8,963 nt of DNA from an uncultured Veillonella sp. (lineage in GTDB: Bacteria > Bacillota > Negativicutes > Veillonellales > Veillonellaceae): assembly GCF_900545205.1 (NCBI RefSeq), contig NZ_UQYC01000068.1, positions 1-8,963 on the forward strand, read 5' to 3'. This document shows, piece by piece, positions 1-6,476 of the stretch (its first letter is position 1; each line of letters opens with the position of its first letter). The notes beneath the pieces were generated by a model, which was not told where the DNA came from, ran no database searches, and worked only from the letters and a program-made list of their open reading frames with translations. The translations under genes were made by a program, and so were the position numbers.

Positions 1-1
1 G

Positions 2-640
2 GCTGTTATTATGCCTCACAATTTGTTCTTGCACTCAGAAATTATCCAAAGTCGCCAGTTCAACACGCAAGATCCTTCTGTAATGAAGCGCCAATTGCGT
101 TATGAATTTCTAGACACTCTATTATCTATGGGTATTGGATGGATGATTAACTCTGCCATGATCTTATTGGCGGCATCCGTGTTCTTTGCTCATGGCATTG
201 AAGTAACCGAGCTTGAACAGGCGGAGGAGTTGTTACGACCTCTCATTGGCCCTGCAGCAGGTACTATCTTTGCTATCGCATTGCTCTTTGCGGGCTTTGC
301 ATCGTCTGCTACGGCAGGTATGGCAGGGGCGAGTATCTTTGCCGGCATGTTTGGTGAGTCTTACGATATGAAAGACTTCCATACTCGATTAGGCTTGGCT
401 TTAACATACATTCCGGCATTGCTGTTGATTGTATTTGTTACTGATTCGTTCCAAGCATTGTTGATCTCTCAAATGTTCTTGAGTTTGCAACTACCTATTA
501 CAATTTTCTTGCAGCTCTATATGACGAGTAGCCGTAAGGTGATGGGGCAATATGCGAACCATACATATACGAATGTACTATTATGGGGCATTGGTATTGT
601 TGTTACCGTTATGAATATTTACCTACTCATTGTAGGGTAA
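2..640 (+). CDS. mntH: NRAMP-family Mn2+/Fe2+ transporter, C-terminal part (5' end outside window)
   Basis: Proton-coupled divalent metal importer of the inner membrane, probably for Mn2+ and/or Fe2+. The frame is open to the left edge and begins A-V-I-M-P-H-N-L-F-L-H-S, the family signature of transmembrane helix 6; its Met is a known metal ligand in NRAMP structures. The ATG at 11 is this internal Met, not a start. The TM1 DPGN motif would lie off-window. About five further hydrophobic segments follow, including a Gly/Ala/Ser-rich helix near residues 80-115 and a last helix that reaches the C-terminus, as expected for TM7-TM11. About 210 of the usual 400-plus residues are present. The gene ends in TAA and is followed within 5 nt by a strong terminator, so it is the last gene of its transcript. 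The family call is secure; metal preference and the symbol are inferred. Confidence 0.9.
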   Translation, partial: AVIMPHNLFLHSEIIQSRQFNTQDPSVMKRQLRYEFLDTLLSMGIGWMINSAMILLAASVFFAHGIEVTELEQAEELLRPLIGPAAGTIFAIALLFAGFASSATAGMAGASIFAGMFGESYDMKDFHTRLGLALTYIPALLLIVFVTDSFQALLISQMFLSLQLPITIFLQLYMTSSRKVMGQYANHTYTNVLLWGIGIVVTVMNIYLLIVG

Positions 641-644
641 TAGG

Positions 645-670
645 AAAAGACCGCGTTAGCGGTCTTTTTT
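645..670 (+). terminator. Intrinsic terminator after the NRAMP gene
   Basis: Perfect 10-bp stem, AAAAGACCGC (645-654) with GCGGTCTTTT (659-668), closed by a GTTA loop and ending in a run of six T. It starts 4 nt after the TAA stop of the transporter gene. Confidence 0.93.
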
Positions 671-696
671 GTATAATAGGTGTTCAAATTTATAAA

Positions 697-715
697 GTTA
701 CATTAATCATGTAAC
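697..715. promoter_or_regulatory. Inverted repeat GTTACAT-N5-ATGTAAC, possible operator
   Basis: Perfect 7-bp arms (697-703 and 709-715) around a TAATC centre, in AT-rich intergenic DNA just beyond the NRAMP terminator. No T-run follows, so it is not a terminator. The half-site GTTACA occurs again at 806-811, closer to the next gene. The shape suits a dimeric regulator, but I do not recognise the site as that of a particular family. It lies about 170 nt upstream of the gene at 883. Confidence 0.4.
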
Positions 716-795
716 ATTGTTTTATTAGAATTACTTTGTCATATAACTGGTATAGTTGTTATGTAAAAAGTGTATCCATGAATACCCATGTGGGC

Positions 796-828
796 TATAA
801 AATATGTTACAATTAAAGATAGTATAAA
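796..828 (+). promoter_or_regulatory. Candidate promoter region for the four-gene cluster
   Basis: Two TATAAA boxes (796-801 and 823-828), each matching five of six -10 consensus bases, lie upstream of the gene at 883. Neither has a good TTGACA-like hexamer at 16-18 nt, so the exact promoter is uncertain. A promoter is expected here because a strong terminator closes the preceding gene at 670 and the next gene begins at 883. Confidence 0.3.
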
Positions 829-834
829 TCCTGT

Positions 835-848
835 AGGGAACATTCCCT
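835..848. promoter_or_regulatory. Inverted repeat AGGGAA-CA-TTCCCT near the predicted transcript start
   Basis: Perfect 6-bp arms (835-840, 843-848) around a 2-nt centre. It starts 6 nt after the TATAAA box at 823-828, roughly where transcription would begin, and about 24 nt upstream of the AGGAGG ribosome binding site at 872-877. A 2-nt loop is too tight for a stable RNA hairpin, so a DNA operator is the more natural reading. The regulator is unknown. Confidence 0.35.
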
Positions 849-882
849 CACCAGTGTAATAGATAGAAATTAGGAGGACCTA

Positions 883-1485
883 ATGGCAGACGAAGTAAAA
901 GTACAAGATGCAATGCAATCTGATTTTAGTGTTGTAGTAAACGACATTGCAGAGGAATTATTAACGCGCCTAAATATGGATGAGGATGGCTCTGTTATCG
1001 ACATGTTCCAAACAGGTTCTTTTGATCCTTGGCAATTATTCGTGTTCTTTGGCGCTTTAGAAAAAGCTCTCGTTGATTTTAGAACTGATAAACGCAAGAA
1101 AACAGTTATTGTTCACGCCCAACCTGAGGCTCTTATCGGCATTGGTCGCGTGGTAACGCCTGTATCTACTATGCTCGAACACGTTCTAATGTCTCGCTTG
1201 AACGACATGAGCGAAGGTCGTCTAGAAACTGGCATGCTTACAGTATCTGCTGGCAGCATCGACTACGAAGGTGTAAATTTAAAAGGTCGTCACGTTGTTA
1301 TCGTATGCGATCTTGTAGATGAAGATTCTGATTACCTTAAAGAATGCATTAATTTATGTAAAGAAATGAAAGCTAGCCATGTAGTGGCTGTGCCTCTTAT
1401 GTTGTGGAATCCTGAGTTGATCGACAATTTGACAGAGGAAACTATCAAGGCGGAATTATCCCATGAAAATCGTCCTCTCTCCTAG
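883..1485 (+). CDS. Uncharacterised 200-aa protein with degenerate phosphoribosyltransferase-like segment
   Basis: I do not recognise a named family. The start is clear: AGGAGG at 872-877, 5 nt before ATG. The protein is acidic and soluble, with no signal peptide or membrane helix. Residues 135-172 resemble the PRPP-binding region of type I phosphoribosyltransferases: a hydrophobic strand (VVIV, 138-141), then C142-D143-L-V-D146-E-D-S-D150, an amphipathic helix, and a second strand (VVAVPLML). In active enzymes the strand is followed by two acidic residues and a Gly/Thr-rich loop. Here the first acid is Cys142, and the Gly and Thr positions hold Asp148 and Asp150, so PRPP binding is doubtful. 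The segment KKTVIVHAQPEALIGIGRVV (72-91) could be the earlier strand and pyrophosphate loop. Its last 23 nt overlap yaaA, indicating co-translation. The PRTase-fold assignment is inference from pattern only; the gene itself is well supported. Confidence 0.88.
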   Translation: MADEVKVQDAMQSDFSVVVNDIAEELLTRLNMDEDGSVIDMFQTGSFDPWQLFVFFGALEKALVDFRTDKRKKTVIVHAQPEALIGIGRVVTPVSTMLEHVLMSRLNDMSEGRLETGMLTVSAGSIDYEGVNLKGRHVVIVCDLVDEDSDYLKECINLCKEMKASHVVAVPLMLWNPELIDNLTEETIKAELSHENRPLS

Positions 1486-2209
1486 TAAGACTAAAACGAT
1501 TACCCCTGCTACTATCAACGACGGGGCAGTCAATCCTACAGTCTTAGACGGTCAATTTCAACCGCACATTACACAAGACATTGTAAAACATGTGCAGTCC
1601 CTAGATGTGGCGGCCCTTGGTAAGGCTTTGAAACTCAAGGATGATAAGGCGCAGGCTATCTTTGATTTCTATCAAGATTTTGCGTCTCATCCTGTTGGGT
1701 TAGCTTGTGAAAGCTACGATGGTATTGCTTTCAAATATTTAGACTGGCAGAACTTGTCTGAAGAGGCCAAGGTCTTTGGTGAAAGCCATCTTGTTGTTAT
1801 GTCTGCCTTGTACGGCGTCGTAGAGCCTATGATGGGCGTTAGAGACTATCGACTCGATATGGTCGATAAGGTAGGCATTAACTTATATGATACGTGGCGC
1901 GAAGCGGTGGATGCATACTTTCACAAGGAAGATTGGATTCTCAATCTAGCGTCTAAAGAATATGCCAAGATGGTAAACCATCCAAAGGTAGTGACCGTTG
2001 AATTTTGGGAATTGCGAGGAGACACATTTAAACAGATGAGTACGTCCTCGAAAATGAGTCGCGGTGTGATGGCTCACGAATGTTTAACAGCACAAGTGAA
2101 ACATGTGCGGGATTTGCCGCGCGAAGTGAATGGATTTACCTGTGTCACTGACATAGATTCCATTACTATACCAAGCGAATCGATGACGGTTCGTTATGAA
2201 AGGAAGTGA
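1463..2209 (+). CDS. yaaA: YaaA/DUF328 peroxide-stress protein
   Basis: Cytoplasmic protein of the YaaA (UPF0246/DUF328) family. In E. coli, YaaA is induced by peroxide and limits free intracellular iron, reducing Fenton damage; it has DNA-binding ability and a helix-hairpin-helix-containing fold. Family landmarks in order: N-terminal strand with SPSKT (residues 6-10), YDGIAF (85-90), SALYGVV (114-120), YRLDM (129-133), LYDTW (141-145), NLASKEY (161-167), SKMSRGVMA (196-204) and a C-terminal VRYERK that mirrors the VFKRYEQR end of the E. coli protein. At 248 aa it is close to the usual 240-260. A Shine-Dalgarno-like AAGGCGG at 1447-1453 lies 9 nt before ATG, inside the upstream gene, so translation is coupled. 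Pairing with hydE suggests protection of iron-sulfur or iron chemistry, but that link is inferred. Confidence 0.95.
   Translation: MKIVLSPSKTKTITPATINDGAVNPTVLDGQFQPHITQDIVKHVQSLDVAALGKALKLKDDKAQAIFDFYQDFASHPVGLACESYDGIAFKYLDWQNLSEEAKVFGESHLVVMSALYGVVEPMMGVRDYRLDMVDKVGINLYDTWREAVDAYFHKEDWILNLASKEYAKMVNHPKVVTVEFWELRGDTFKQMSTSSKMSRGVMAHECLTAQVKHVRDLPREVNGFTCVTDIDSITIPSESMTVRYERK
2200..2206 (+). promoter_or_regulatory. Ribosome binding site that decides the hydE start
   Basis: AAGGAAG, over the last codons of yaaA, lies 7 nt before TTG 2214. The ATG at 2196 in the same frame lies upstream of this site and has no comparable purine run before it (preceding bases GATGACGGTTCGTT). Confidence 0.6.
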
Positions 2210-2213
2210 TTGT

Positions 2214-3332
2214 TTGCAAGTGCAAGACATTCTCGGAAAAGACCTCGTTGGCGATGAATGGCTAACCGAGGAAGAATTGCGATTTCTCATGTCTGTAACT
2301 GATGAAGACGAGTTGCAGTTAATATATAAAAAGGCTTATGAAGTAAAGGCAAAATATGTACAGCCTGTAGCGTATTATCGGGGCCTCATTGAGTTCTCGA
2401 ACCGATGCATCAAAAACTGTAATTACTGCGGTATCCGTCGTGAAAATGATAAGACGGAACGCTTTGATATGAATCGTGAAGACATCATTAAGATGGCACA
2501 GTGGGCCTATGACCATGAATATGGCTCTATTACACTCCAATCTGGTGAACGCAGTGATGATATATTCGTCGATTATGTAGTAGATCTCATTCGCGATATT
2601 AAAGCCATTGGCGATGGTTCCCTGGGCATTACGATGTGCGTAGGGGAACAAAGCGAAGAGGCGTACCGCCGCATGCGTGAAGCAGGTGCGAGCCGTTATT
2701 TATTGCGCATTGAAACAACAAATAAAGAACTGTATCATAAAATTCATCCTCAAGATGAATTGCACTCCTTTGAAACGCGCGTTGAATGCTTACGTCGTTT
2801 GCGCCGCGTAGGCTTCCAAGTAGGTACAGGTGTCATGATTGGTTTGCCGGGCCAAACAGAGGAAGATTTAGTGAACGATATCTTATTCTATCGTGATATG
2901 GATATCGACATGATCGGCATGGGTCCGTATGTGGTACATCATGATACGCCGCTAGGCCAAGAGGCATTGGCGATGGGCATCGATGACGAAGCAGGTAAAT
3001 TGCGCCGCATTCAATTGGGCCTAAAGATGATTGCGTTGACACGTTTATTCTTGAAAGACGTAAATATTGCTGCTACAACAGCATTACAAGCGCTTGATAA
3101 ACTAGGCCGTGAAAAAGGCCTTGCTGCGGGTGCCAATATTTTGATGCCTATCATTACCATTCCGGAACACCGTGCAAAATATTTGCTGTACGATAACAAA
3201 CCTTGCGTAGATGATAATGCAGACAAATGTAAAGACTGCTTAACGCGTCGCGTAATGTCCATTGGCGATACCGTAGGTTGGAAGCAAAATGGTGACTCCA
3301 AACACTACGGCAAGCGTACGGGAGAGTTTTAG
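2214..3332 (+). CDS. hydE: [FeFe]-hydrogenase H-cluster radical SAM maturase HydE
   Basis: Radical S-adenosylmethionine enzyme acting with HydG and HydF to build the diiron subcluster of [FeFe]-hydrogenase in the cytoplasm. Numbered from ATG 2196, the SAM-binding 4Fe-4S motif is C71-x3-C75-x2-C78 within IEFSNRCIKNCNYCGIRRE. LQSGE (114-118), RYLLRIET (167-174) and GLPGQTEEDL (216-225) follow, all close to Thermotoga maritima HydE. A second cysteine set, C337-x7-C345-x2-C348, has exactly the spacing of the accessory cluster site of that enzyme, which helps separate HydE from PylB or BioB. I place the start at TTG 2214, giving 372 aa that open LQVQDILGKD, resembling the short N-terminus of known HydE. 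The longer ATG 2196 form (378 aa) cannot be excluded. Hydrogenase subunits, hydF and hydG are not in the window. The family call is strong. Confidence 0.92.
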   Translation: MQVQDILGKDLVGDEWLTEEELRFLMSVTDEDELQLIYKKAYEVKAKYVQPVAYYRGLIEFSNRCIKNCNYCGIRRENDKTERFDMNREDIIKMAQWAYDHEYGSITLQSGERSDDIFVDYVVDLIRDIKAIGDGSLGITMCVGEQSEEAYRRMREAGASRYLLRIETTNKELYHKIHPQDELHSFETRVECLRRLRRVGFQVGTGVMIGLPGQTEEDLVNDILFYRDMDIDMIGMGPYVVHHDTPLGQEALAMGIDDEAGKLRRIQLGLKMIALTRLFLKDVNIAATTALQALDKLGREKGLAAGANILMPIITIPEHRAKYLLYDNKPCVDDNADKCKDCLTRRVMSIGDTVGWKQNGDSKHYGKRTGEF

Positions 3333-3352
3333 TTTATATATGAGGTTGTATT

Positions 3353-4018
3353 ATGAAGACAAAATGGTATTCTGATTTTTGGCGGTTATTTGCTAGTCCT
3401 TTTAAAGGCGGTATTGATCAAGTTGTACAATCGGGGACATTGCAAAAAGGATTCTGGGGCACTGTATTTCTGTGGGCTATTCCATATATTATATTAGCTT
3501 TATATGGGACTATGCTAATTCCATTTCTCCCTCATAATGAATTTACTGGTTTAACCTATTTACTCGGTATCGGTGCCAGTTTTATGTTCATCTTTGCATG
3601 GCTTATTTGTATCGGCTGGTCTTTTGTGATGGTAGCCATCGGTTCCTATGTATATAACTGGGTTATCACTAAGATGGGTGGTACCGACAATGTACAGGCG
3701 ATTATGAAAGTTAGCTGGTATCTACAAGGGTATGGCGTACTATTATTTAGTATTGGTTATACGATAGTCTTGGTTTTAATGGGCATATTAGGTCTAGCAT
3801 CCGATAGTAGAGCCCTTGCTGGTGTTATCTATTTTGTAGGAACAATAGCCTTACTTGTTATATCCATTTGGGTATCCTTAGAACTTATGGCAAGACAGGT
3901 CATGCTTACGAAGATGAAAGTATTCATTGCTAGTATCTTAACGTCCATAATCTTCGCTATAATTTGGGCACTTTTCATGGCACTTCTTAGTGGCTGTGCC
4001 TCTTTAATGGGTAGATAA
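3353..4018 (+). CDS. Yip1-like multi-pass membrane protein
   Basis: A 221-aa integral membrane protein of unknown function. It opens with a short amphipathic stretch, W-R-L-F-A-S-P-F-K-G (10-19), similar to the SPxxxF entry of bacterial Yip1-domain proteins. About five hydrophobic segments follow, near residues 35-58, 68-105 (probably two helices), 126-147, 156-178 and 188-213. The loop GGTDNVQAIMKVSWY (109-123) resembles the FGG...F..L..V..Y signature of Yip1 proteins. The C-terminus holds G-C-A-S but is not a lipobox, being internal. GAGG at 3342-3345 lies 7 nt before ATG. It follows hydE by 20 nt without a terminator, so it is probably co-transcribed as the last gene of the cluster; a role in hydrogenase maturation is not implied. 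Yip1 membership is a moderate-confidence inference; the coding call is firm. Confidence 0.82.
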   Translation: MKTKWYSDFWRLFASPFKGGIDQVVQSGTLQKGFWGTVFLWAIPYIILALYGTMLIPFLPHNEFTGLTYLLGIGASFMFIFAWLICIGWSFVMVAIGSYVYNWVITKMGGTDNVQAIMKVSWYLQGYGVLLFSIGYTIVLVLMGILGLASDSRALAGVIYFVGTIALLVISIWVSLELMARQVMLTKMKVFIASILTSIIFAIIWALFMALLSGCASLMGR

Positions 4019-4047
4019 TACTAATTTATAAATTAATATTAATAAAG

Positions 4048-4092
4048 AGTCCTCTTTTTTTGATAAATTTTTTCGGAAAAAGAGGACTTTTC
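4048..4092 (+). terminator. Intrinsic terminator closing the four-gene cluster
   Basis: Perfect 12-bp stem, AGTCCTCTTTTT (4048-4059) with AAAAAGAGGACT (4077-4088), a 17-nt AT-rich loop, then TTTTCT. It lies 30 nt after the stop of the Yip1-like gene. The long loop is unusual but the stem and T-run support termination on the + strand. Confidence 0.85.
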
Positions 4093-4108
4093 TATTTGGG
4101 TGTCGAAA

Positions 4109-4114
4109 TGTAAT
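4109..4114 (+). promoter_or_regulatory. Candidate -10 box for the EF-G-like gene
   Basis: TGTAAT (five of six consensus bases) between the terminator and the gene at 4153. Upstream bases at 15-18 nt (ACTTTT to TTTTCT) are only a poor -35, so this is tentative. A promoter must lie in this short stretch if the gene is transcribed on its own. Confidence 0.27.
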
Positions 4115-4152
4115 AGCAAAAGCCGTAATTTGCCATTAAGGAGGCGATTCCG

Positions 4153-6219
4153 ATGAAAGAGTACAGTAGTGATAAAATTAGAAATGTTGCTGTTGTTTCC
4201 CACGATGGTGCGGGTAAAACAGCTCTTGTCGAATCTTTGTTGTTAACCTCTGGTGCGGTTGATTTCGTAGGTAAAGGCCAAGACAATAAACATATTATGG
4301 ACTTTGAACCTGAAGAAATTAAACGTAACGTAACAATCCAATTGGGCATGGCTCCATGTGAATGGCATGACCACAAGGTTAACTTCGTAGATACTCCAGG
4401 CTATAATGAATTCCATGGTGAAGTTCGTGCCGCTTTGCGTGCGTGCGATGGTATGTTGATGGTACTATCCGCCACATCTGGTGTAGAAACTGACACAGTT
4501 CGCGCATGGGATTATGCAGTTGAATTACAAATGCCACGCATGGCATTTATCAATAAAATGGATGTGGATGGTGCCGATTTCTTCGGTACTATTGAAAGAA
4601 TGCGGGAATTATTTGGCAAAGGCATTATGCCATTGCAGATTCCTATCGGTGAAGGCGCCAACTTTGAAGGCGTCGTAGACGTAGCAAAAATGACTGCGTT
4701 TACTTACAAGGACGGCCAACCAACAGAGATTGCTGTACCAGCTCACCTTATCGAAAAGGCTCAAGAAATTCGGGAAATGACCGTAGAAGCCGCGGCTGAA
4801 GGTAGCGATGAATTGTTGGAAAAATATTTAGAAGGCGAAGAATTATCTTTAGAGGAAATTCGCCAAGGCTTGCGTGAAGGGATGATTAGTGGCCGTGTGT
4901 GCCCAATCATGTGTGGCAGTGCCACATCTCGTATTGGCCTAGATCAAGTATTGGATCGTATGATCCGTTACATGCCGGATGCAACTAAAAAAGTGATGAC
5001 CGCAACTGATGCGGAAACCGGCGAACAATGTGTAGTACATGTAGATAAACCTTTAACTGCATTCGTATTTAAAACATTGTTAGACCCATTCGCAGGCAAA
5101 CAAAGCTTTGTACGTATCTTCTCTGGTGAACTAAAAGAAGGCGATCGCCTTTATGATGTAAACCAAGGTGTAGAAGAAAAATGGGGCAAGATGGTTACCC
5201 TTATCGGGAAGCAACAAATCCCTGTATCTACCGCTAAAGCTGGCGATATCGTAGTGATACCGAAATTGGCTAATGCTAAGACTGGAGATACATTAACTGC
5301 TCCTGACTTTAAAGTGACATACGACGCTATCCGTTTCCCTCAACCTCTATACACTGTGGCTATGGAGCCAGTGAAAAAAGGTGAGGAGGAAAAATTAGCT
5401 AGTGCTGTTCTAAAAGTAGCAGAAGAAGATCCTACTTGCGTAGTAGTGAAAAATGCTGAGGCCCGTCAACTACAAATCGATTGTATGGGCGAGGTTCATC
5501 TCGAGCATATCCTTAACAAAATGGATCGTAAATATGGCGTACAAGCTAAACTTGTGACTCCATATATTCCATACCGCGAAACAATTAAAGGCTCCGCTGA
5601 AACCGAGTCTAAATATAAGAAACAAAGTGGCGGTCATGGTCAATATGGTCACGTTAAGATTCAAGTGGACCCATTATACGATGGAAGCGAATTTGCATTC
5701 GTAGACAAAATCTTTGGTGGTGCTGTACCTAAACAATACATACCAGCAGTGGAAAAGGGTGCCAAAGAAACCCTAGATAAAGGCTTAATTGCGGGATATC
5801 CTATGATTGGCGTGCAAGTGACACTCTTGGATGGATCTTACCATAGCGTAGACTCCTCAGAGTTAGCATTTAAAGTAGCTACGTCACAAGCTATCAAGGA
5901 TGTAATTCCTAAGGCGAAACCAGTCCTATTAGAACCAATCTATGAAGTTAACGTGTTTGCACCAGATGCTTTCATGGGCGACATCATGGGTGATTTGAAT
6001 AGCCGTCGAGGTCGTGTATTAGGCATGGAACAAAGTGAAAGAACAGGTATTTCTGTTGTTAAAGCTCAAGTACCATTGGCTGAAATGGCCGACTATGTAA
6101 CTGCATTGCGCTCTATCACTCAAGGACAAGGCGTATTTAACCGTCAGTTCTATACTTATGAAGAGGTTCCACATAAGCAAGCGGAAGAAATTATCGCTGC
6201 TCGTAAGACTCAAGAATAA
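4153..6219 (+). CDS. EF-G paralogue (FusA2-like GTPase) with DTPGY in G3
   Basis: A ribosome-associated translational GTPase of the elongation factor G family, full length at 688 aa. AAGGAGG at 4138-4144 lies 8 nt before ATG. G-domain motifs: P-loop HDGAGKT (17-23), switch I R-N-V-T61, G3 D80-T-P-G-Y84, and G4 N134-K-M-D137. Domain II lies around 300-385; domain III includes MGEVHLEHIL (445-454). Domain IV has SGGHGQYGHV (492-501) and the tip loop DGSYHSVDSSE (560-570), whose His564 corresponds to the tip His of E. coli EF-G (H583). The G3 His that positions water in GTP hydrolysis is Tyr84, and the usual RGIT of switch I is RNVT. Such changes are typical of EF-G-like paralogues (FusA2 type) rather than the main factor. 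No rpsL, rpsG or tuf lies nearby, again unlike canonical fusA. The actual role, whether slow-hydrolysing EF-G, ribosome recycling or a stress role, is unknown. Confidence 0.95.
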   Translation: MKEYSSDKIRNVAVVSHDGAGKTALVESLLLTSGAVDFVGKGQDNKHIMDFEPEEIKRNVTIQLGMAPCEWHDHKVNFVDTPGYNEFHGEVRAALRACDGMLMVLSATSGVETDTVRAWDYAVELQMPRMAFINKMDVDGADFFGTIERMRELFGKGIMPLQIPIGEGANFEGVVDVAKMTAFTYKDGQPTEIAVPAHLIEKAQEIREMTVEAAAEGSDELLEKYLEGEELSLEEIRQGLREGMISGRVCPIMCGSATSRIGLDQVLDRMIRYMPDATKKVMTATDAETGEQCVVHVDKPLTAFVFKTLLDPFAGKQSFVRIFSGELKEGDRLYDVNQGVEEKWGKMVTLIGKQQIPVSTAKAGDIVVIPKLANAKTGDTLTAPDFKVTYDAIRFPQPLYTVAMEPVKKGEEEKLASAVLKVAEEDPTCVVVKNAEARQLQIDCMGEVHLEHILNKMDRKYGVQAKLVTPYIPYRETIKGSAETESKYKKQSGGHGQYGHVKIQVDPLYDGSEFAFVDKIFGGAVPKQYIPAVEKGAKETLDKGLIAGYPMIGVQVTLLDGSYHSVDSSELAFKVATSQAIKDVIPKAKPVLLEPIYEVNVFAPDAFMGDIMGDLNSRRGRVLGMEQSERTGISVVKAQVPLAEMADYVTALRSITQGQGVFNRQFYTYEEVPHKQAEEIIAARKTQE

Positions 6220-6238
6220 AGTAAGACCATGTCCACGT

Positions 6239-6255
6239 ACTGTATCAAATACAGT
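6239..6255 (+). repeat. Small inverted repeat in the EF-G 3' region
   Basis: ACTGTAT (6239-6245), CAA loop, ATACAGT (6249-6255): perfect 7-bp arms with a 3-nt loop, 20 nt after the stop codon. No T-run follows, so it is not an intrinsic terminator. It may be an RNA hairpin at the 3' end or chance in AT-rich DNA. Confidence 0.4.
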
Positions 6256-6313
6256 TAGAATCACTACAACTGAATAAATAATTGCATATCGTAACAACTT
6301 AATAGCATAACAA

Positions 6314-6342
6314 TTGACGTAAGTCATAAATTTGAATAGTAT
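6314..6342 (+). promoter_or_regulatory. Candidate promoter TTGACG-N17-TAGTAT
   Basis: TTGACG at 6314-6319 (five of six -35 bases), a 17-nt spacer, and TAGTAT at 6337-6342 (four of six -10 bases). Spacing is ideal. Transcription would begin near 6349, directly before the hairpin at 6352-6380, so the transcript would either end at once or carry a 5' hairpin into the yhcH leader. Confidence 0.4.
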
Positions 6343-6351
6343 TTTACACGA

Positions 6352-6384
6352 GCCCTCCATATATGTAGCGTATGGAGGGCTTTT
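6352..6384 (+). terminator. Intrinsic terminator after the EF-G-like gene
   Basis: Perfect 10-bp GC-rich stem, GCCCTCCATA (6352-6361) with TATGGAGGGC (6371-6380), extended by an A-T pair (6351/6381), a 9-nt loop, then TTTT. It lies about 130 nt past the EF-G stop, leaving an unusually long 3' untranslated region. Confidence 0.82.
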
Positions 6385-6423
6385 ACTAGTCCTTTATGTA
6401 TATATGTGCTAACATTAAGATAA

Positions 6424-6429
6424 TATAAT
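6424..6429 (+). promoter_or_regulatory. Perfect -10 box TATAAT upstream of yhcH
   Basis: A consensus TATAAT lies 48 nt before the ATG at 6477. The bases 17-18 nt upstream (TATATG, ATATAT) are a poor -35, so promoter strength is doubtful, but a consensus -10 between a terminator and a gene is suggestive. Confidence 0.35.
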
Positions 6430-6476
6430 TGCTTATGTATCGGGTGTTATTTCCATATATCGGGAAAGGATCGTAT

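Noticed and set aside
671..882. Metal riboswitch (for example Mn-sensing) in the gap after the NRAMP gene
   Set aside because: The gap follows rather than precedes the transporter, and I could not find a conserved riboswitch core or a terminator/antiterminator pair in it.
870..1097. Minus-strand open frame opposite the gene at 883
   Set aside because: Low-complexity Ser/Thr-rich translation antisense to a well-supported gene with a strong ribosome binding site; no independent signal.
2319..2651. Minus-strand 110-codon frame inside hydE
   Set aside because: Antisense to the radical SAM core; a shadow of the constrained hydE codons.
4153..6219. Tetracycline-resistance ribosomal protection protein (TetM type)
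   Set aside because: The length, DGSYHSVDSSE tip and overall sequence follow EF-G; no mobile context is present.
6019..6360. Minus-strand 113-codon frame over the EF-G 3' end and gap
   Set aside because: Half of it is antisense to conserved EF-G domain V; the rest is AT-rich, and the translation shows no family motif.
6429..6476. 16-residue N-terminal extension of the YhcH protein (TTG start)
   Set aside because: The TTG overlaps the TATAAT box, lacks a ribosome binding site, and makes the protein longer than the family norm; GGAAAGGA precedes ATG 6477.
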